DNA of 62,992 nt from Zygnema cylindricum (Eukaryota; Streptophyta; Zygnematophyceae; Zygnematales; Zygnemataceae), in NCBI GenBank assembly GCA_037447655.1, contig JBBHKE010002620.1, forward strand, positions 189,389 to 252,380. Reading direction: 5' to 3'. Made by a program: the position numbers and the translations under genes. The stretch's first letter is position 1, and each line of letters opens with the position of its first letter. Shown here one piece after another: positions 58,119 through 62,992 of this stretch. Under the pieces are notes generated by a model, which did no database searches, was not told the DNA's origin, and saw only the letters and a program-made list of their open reading frames with translations.

Positions 58119-59299
58119 ATATGCACAATAAAGAGGTGCGCTGTTAACCAATGGCTGCCCTTGAAATTCATTAAATTGCGATACAAAACGTCAGCCAGGC
58201 AAAGATCTACCAACGTAACGGTTAGTCGAATTTAATTCACCAACTTTCATATAATATTGTTTCATACTTTCATTGCTGTGACTTGTCGTTGAAAATTGTC
58301 CCGGTCAGTAAAGGAAAAAAAAAAAAAAGCCGGCTAGGTGAAAGCGTTGCCGAAAATCCGTACGATGCCAAACTACTGAGCCCTGACCGACCAAACCATT
58401 TCCCTAAAAAAAAAAAAAAAATAATATATATATATATAAGCAGGAACCACATATATTGTTTCCATACCATTTCCGTAGTTCGAACATTGTTAGAAATTAT
58501 TTGTCCACGTGGATTCCGCGCGAGCGTATCCCCTAGTAGGTCCTTAGATCTAGAATATTGTCCACTGACAGCAGCATACATAATTTAGCGTGTACCACGT
58601 ACTCCGCGAATCTTGGAGCGTTGGTGGATCCCGGTTCTGCCACGTAGATTCAACTCCAAAGTACGTATGGTACGGCGTGTATCGTCGTAAGCGTCAAGGA
58701 ATTATATCCGTGGAGTTTATATGTATATATTTTTTTTATTCTAGCTCAGTTTTGAATGACGTGGCTGTTTTGGGACCGTACAAGGAATTAGCGTCAAGAA
58801 AAACAAATTGGTGTCACTATCACTGTAGGGGCACCGATATAGTATCATTGACGCTAATTATGACACCCCGTATACTCTTCTCCCATTGAATTAAATACCA
58901 GCATTTCCACGTCATCTGGCGCAGAGTCGAAAAAAAAAGAGGTATTTTTTCGCCCATTCCTTTTCTGCTGCCCGTGTCGACAAAATTCATTGTCAGAAAA
59001 AAATACAGCAAATCTTCTTGCCCGATACGTCCCTTGGCGGGTCCCCATTTTCCAGGAGCTCCCACCGCTCCAGGACGTCCCTTTTCGCCACGCGTCAACT
59101 TTACCTACTTATAGAACCTACGACCAAACCGTTACCGTGCCGGAACCATAGCAGATCCGAACCTCGCAAAGCAAAAGCTAACACTTAAACGTGCGAATAG
59201 TCTGAAGATAACCGCACGAAACCATCATTACGTGCGATCATATTTACTAGTACGATATTCGAGCGATTAATTTCTGACGGTCGCACGAAACGTCCACTA
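58119..59299. other. intergenic, no gene recognised
   Basis: CGTAC motifs return. Fragments resembling CACCG-family ends (GGCGTGTATCGTCG near 58673, GACGCTAATTATGACACC near 58850) suggest a decayed element. Confidence 0.4.
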
Positions 59300-59552
59300 C
59301 ACCGTGAATCGTTATTAGCGTTTATAAAATATTACACCGCCAATCGCTATTAGAGTCAAGGATTAAATAGCGTCAAAAAACAATTAGCGTTATTGATTCT
59401 AATTTAGGACATTGATACCTTAAATATAATAAGTTACACTATTTAAGGACGTGGACCATAATCTGCCACGTCTCCTGGCACTAAATTATAATGAATGACG
59501 CTAATTTATTTTTACACTAATAATTTCTATACACTAATAACGATTCAAGGTG
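59300..59552. mobile_element. TA-flanked MITE (CACCG family), 253 bp
   Basis: Begins CACCGTGAATCGTTATTAG, ends CTAATAACGATTCAAGGTG, TA on both sides. A second left end of the family starts inside at 59337. Its right 150 bp are almost identical to 62047-62197. Confidence 0.82.
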
Positions 59553-59606
59553 TAGTGTTGTTAATGCTAATTTGAGTTTTGCAACATTAAAAAAAAAAAA
59601 GTTAAA

Positions 59607-60942
59607 GGGTGTCGTTCCTTCAGGAAATTCTGCAATCGTACGAAAAACATTACAAAATGCTACACTTTTAACGTTGTTCTCTCGCGCGCAGTCTGTAATC
59701 CACGTGCTCCGAAATGAGTGGTACCACGCACGATAAGATCGTATATTGAAAATCATCAAATATTTTTTACACCAACCAACTTCAACTCGAAATCTTCATT
59801 TGCATACCATGTACGTGCGGACTAGGGCATCGTACCACACAAATTTTGTACTCTTTGCAAACGCTTGTCAAATGCCAGCTCATTATTTGTAGGGTTTTTG
59901 CTTTTTCGCGTGACGAATGAGTGCTTCCACAAATAGTGTGATGAATGGTTGGTAACAAATGTTGCATTCACACTAGAAAAGGATGATGAGTGAGATGAGG
60001 AAACGAATGATCCCGTACCATTCATTCCGCAAAAAAAAAAAAAACAGAGGCGCCAAACAGGTCGCCGCTTGGCTGTCAACCTTTTTGGAGCGTAGTGACG
60101 GACAAAATATACGATTTGGAGCATAGCGACCGACAAACCATACGGTCAACTGCGTCAAAACTTGACAACTGTGGTAAGTCATCTTTCTTTTCCGGAAAAC
60201 CTTTTCGGAATAAATAAATCTGACTTTGAAAAAACATGAAGTCGTATCCCGAATGAATGATCCGTATTGTAACGAAACTTTTAAAAATGCTAACCCATTA
60301 TCAAATAGCAAATCAAAATCACATAAATAAACTTAAAACTTCTTTAAAAATTTGACGAAACGTCCTCCCCCCTTCTTACAGATGAAAAACGATGGTTTGG
60401 TACGCACGGATTTGAGTCATCGGCGCTTAATCGTACGGCAACATGAATCACATCGCGACGTTTTTGTTGACGTGAGTTGACGTCAAAGGCGATTCACGTC
60501 CAAACAACAAAAAAGACATTCGTTTCCTCATCTCATTCATCATCCATTTATAGTGTGAATGCAACAAAAAATAGCGCGACGAAAGCTCGTTACGAGATCA
60601 CTTTCGTCATTTCCGTTGAAATTTTGAATGTATATATCATGGGCGAAATTTTTCGATTTTGGTTAGTTGCGAGTCTTGTGCGTACATTCATTATCAGCGT
60701 GTCAGCGGCTGCCAATTACGTAAAGTGGTGATGTACCTCTCGAGGTACTCACCATTAAAAAACTTCGCGAATGCCCCGAAAAATATCAACGGTCATTGTT
60801 ACCTCCCAGACCTTTGGAGAATATTGGCAAGATTCTCTGTAATGTTGTTCGTGTATAAAAACAAAATAAGAGGTACGGCGTAGTACGGAGAGGTCCAAAT
60901 TTATGTAAACAACCTCACTTTTCGTCTGATGGAACGCCACCC
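59607..60942. mobile_element. GGGTAACCTTCC-like family, copy G
   Basis: About 1.34 kb, ends GGGTGTCGTTCCTTCAGG and CTGATGGAACGCCACCC. The right end shares GTAAACAACCYCACTTTTCG with copy E. Flanks are TAA-like but imperfect on the left. No transposase recognised. Confidence 0.65.
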
Positions 60943-61437
60943 TAATTCTAATTGATTCATAACGCTGATTTAAGTACACCGGATCTGCCGTAATTATATA
61001 CATAGTAAAATAGGTAGAAGTACAAAATCAGACAATCCGTACAACGTCGCGTCATTTTACTATAATTAATCCATAATTATAATTTAGGTTTTCGTGGTAA
61101 TAATTAATACGTCGTTCATGCTTATACACTAAAATAGGTACGAGTACAAAACTATTTTTTTTAAGCACAGTTCTGTATGCAACCGACATAAGTTAACTAC
61201 ATTTTTCGTACGAATTTCCGTAATGAAGTACATTGTTGTACAAACAAACACTTTCCGTACACCACACTATTTAGGAATGCGTACATCATAGTTGTTAACG
61301 CTATTTTACAAGAACCGTAATTAACGTCAAAGAAAAATAAGTGATGTTAATCATATTTCAGGTTTCGAGGTCAAAATTTGGGGGCTTCGATGTAGAGTAT
61401 ATAACGTTAGTAACGATTCAAGGTGTACAGTACAGTA
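60943..61437. other. intergenic, CGTAC-rich
   Basis: CACC-type ends at 60977 and 61424 may mark an older element, but their sequences do not match beyond four bases. No gene. Confidence 0.35.
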
Positions 61438-61991
61438 CACCGTCGATTGAATTTAGCGTGTAGAAATTATTAGTGTGTAGAATAATTTAGTGTCATGTAC
61501 ACTAATTTTTACTTATAAATTTTTTTAAAAAAGAAGTTATACACTAATTTTTCAACGAACGCCAATATGGGTACAACTGATTTGTCGAGAGGATATTCAC
61601 AGTGATATAGGTAAAAGTACAAATTATGACAATTCGTACACTGTTGCATACTTTCACTCTAATTAATTCCTAGCTCTAATTTCGGTTTGTTAGGGTGTAG
61701 GCAATACGCGTCAAATAAATGTACACTAATAGGGCAATTTTTCGTGTGATAGCAAATATTTAATTAAAATATCCGTACTTGTATAATTAAAAGTTACATT
61801 TTTATACGCACCGACATGTTCCGTACTCCACACTAATAAAAAAATACATAAATTAAAATGGTGTACACTAATTGTTCTTCTTGTTATTAGCGTACAGGAA
61901 AAATTAGTATCATTTACCCTATTTTAGGTAAAACCCTCAAAATTTAGGGGCGCCGAATTAGTGTTCAACACGCTAAATACGATCGACGGTG
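61438..61991. mobile_element. TA-flanked MITE (CACCG family), 554 bp
   Basis: Begins CACCGTCGATTGAATTTAG, ends CTAAATACGATCGACGGTG, TA on both sides. The interior has many ACACTAAT/TTAGTGT motifs and GTACG sites. Confidence 0.8.
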
Positions 61992-61998
61992 TACAGAC

Positions 61999-62195
61999 AC
62001 CGTGAATCGTTAGTAGCCTTATGTACGCTGTATCGGCACCCCAAAATTTTGACATTGATACCTTAAATATAATAAACTACACTATTTAAGGACGTGGACC
62101 ATAATCTGCCACGTCTCCTGGCACTAAATTAGAATGAATGACACTTATTTTTTCTTTACACTAATAATTTCTATACGCTAATAACGATTCAAGTT
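61999..62195. mobile_element. TA-flanked MITE (CACCG family), ~197 bp
   Basis: Begins CACCGTGAATCGTTAGTAG and ends CTAATAACGATTCAAGTTG, TA on the right. Near-identical to the right part of 59300-59552, so a recent relative. Confidence 0.75.
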
Positions 62196-62550
62196 GTACA
62201 GTACAAGTACTGCACGAGATTTGAGATTTCTATTTCGTGCGAGAGACTACGCACGAAATGATTGCACGTTTGGGAACACATGATTTAATACGTACGGAAA
62301 AATCTAAAACCGAACCGAAGAACTGTTGTTTTCGGCCATTCAGACGCTGGTTCGGAATGTCGTCCGTACAATCAGCAGACTTGGAATCTGGTGGCCGAAT
62401 AAAGACCTCCCTGGAAATAGGTCGACTGGCGTGTCCGTACAGAACCATTTGTACAAAACTTGTTGGACGAAACGTTTCGTACATTAGATCCGTACGAATT
62501 TATAGTACAATGTCTGTTAGAAATAGACCTCCTGGAAATTATCTATTTCT

Positions 62551-62640
62551 ATCTCTCTCTCTCTCTCTCTCACTCTCTCGCAGACCATTCACTTTATCTC
62601 CCTCTCTCTCTCTCTCTCTCCCTCTCCTCCTCTCCCTTCT
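62551..62640. repeat. (CT)n tract
   Basis: CT dinucleotides in two blocks separated by CGCAGACCATTCACTTTATC. Confidence 0.9.
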
Positions 62641-62652
62641 CTGTTTCCTGCA

Positions 62653-62925
62653 ATGGGATCCCAGCTCAGTTGTCATTTTCAAGGAGACACTATTTGTGTG
62701 TCCGAATCCCAAATGAAATCCGTACAGATGGAGGATCATTCACAAAAAGACAAAACCTCTCTCTCTCCCACTACAGAAAATGCCGCCTTCCCTCTCTCCC
62801 TCTCCTCCCATTGGTCGAATTCGGCTCTATCCAAAAGTCAAAACAGTCCAAAAAGTGTGACTAGATCTACCTTGTGTCACGTCACACAAGATGCTCTTCT
62901 CCTATTGGCCATGCCTTTACCGTAA
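62653..62925 (+). CDS. possible first exon or short ORF, unrecognised
   Basis: ATG-started frame of 90 residues (MGSQLSCHFQGDTICVSESQ ...) just after a CT tract, with Ser-rich composition. The same CT-tract-next-to-exon layout occurs in the genes at 7113 and 18722, the only reason to list it. No family motif. Confidence 0.18.
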   Translation: MGSQLSCHFQGDTICVSESQMKSVQMEDHSQKDKTSLSPTTENAAFPLSLSSHWSNSALSKSQNSPKSVTRSTLCHVTQDALLLLAMPLP

Positions 62926-62992
62926 ACCCCTTTTTTGGAAAATGGGTTTTTTTTTTTCACCATTTTTAGAATCTATTGAAAATTGGGTATTT

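Noticed and set aside
60976-61424. Possible further CACCG-family element
   Set aside because: The ends share only CACC before diverging, so I could not support it.
1-62992. CRISPR array, rRNA genes, prokaryotic operons
   Set aside because: No regular repeat-spacer pattern, no rRNA-like sequence, and genes are intron-containing and far apart.

Overview
The window is nuclear DNA of a eukaryote: AT-rich, gene-poor, with spliceosomal GT-AG introns, long simple-sequence tracts and many small inverted-repeat transposons. A chloroplast-type HflX GTPase with a transit-like N-terminus, a protein whose two ends resemble an uncharacterised land-plant family, and a secreted protein resembling plant root-cap/LEA-related proteins together suggest a green or streptophyte alga. 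A Mesostigma-like alga is only a guess. An interstitial TTAGGG-type telomere-like array lies near 56.2 kb.

Layout. Positions 201-5292 (minus) hold the first seven exons of HflX; its 3' part lies left of the window. Positions 7113-13093 (plus) hold a six-exon gene for a 1316-residue protein with conserved ends and a long low-complexity middle. The two genes are divergent and share 1.8 kb carrying two CACGTG boxes. At 14.7-16.4 kb a ~770 bp segment is duplicated in tandem around a 10-N assembly gap. Positions 18722-22173 (plus) hold a five-exon gene for a secreted 404-residue protein: signal peptide, PAN/apple-like Cys module, root-cap-like domain. I rebuilt it by joining exons in phase. Positions 24.3-28.8 kb are a nest of decayed repeats with a large inverted repeat and a Ty3/gypsy reverse-transcriptase scrap. 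Positions 39488-41621 (minus) hold a two-exon gene for an unrecognised 519-residue protein, with an unusual cluster of CACGTG boxes inside its first exon.

Most of the rest is mobile DNA with readable ends. There are TTA-flanked elements (PIF/Harbinger-like) in two end-families: GGGCGTGTCCCCATGT, with copies at 16.7, 31.5, 36.5 and 42.9 kb, and GGGTAACCTTCC-like, at 42.3, 44.0 and 59.6 kb. There are TA-flanked elements with ends CACCGYSWATCGYTATTAG (at least nine copies), and a nested hAT-like cluster at 34.4-36.2 kb with 8-bp target duplications. Several are nested in each other. From about 47 to 56 kb the DNA is AT-rich with minisatellites and no convincing gene. I found no tRNA, rRNA or CRISPR array.

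The genes do not look like a pathway. Splice sites were assigned by eye from GT/AG signals, reading phase and family motifs; there is no transcript evidence.
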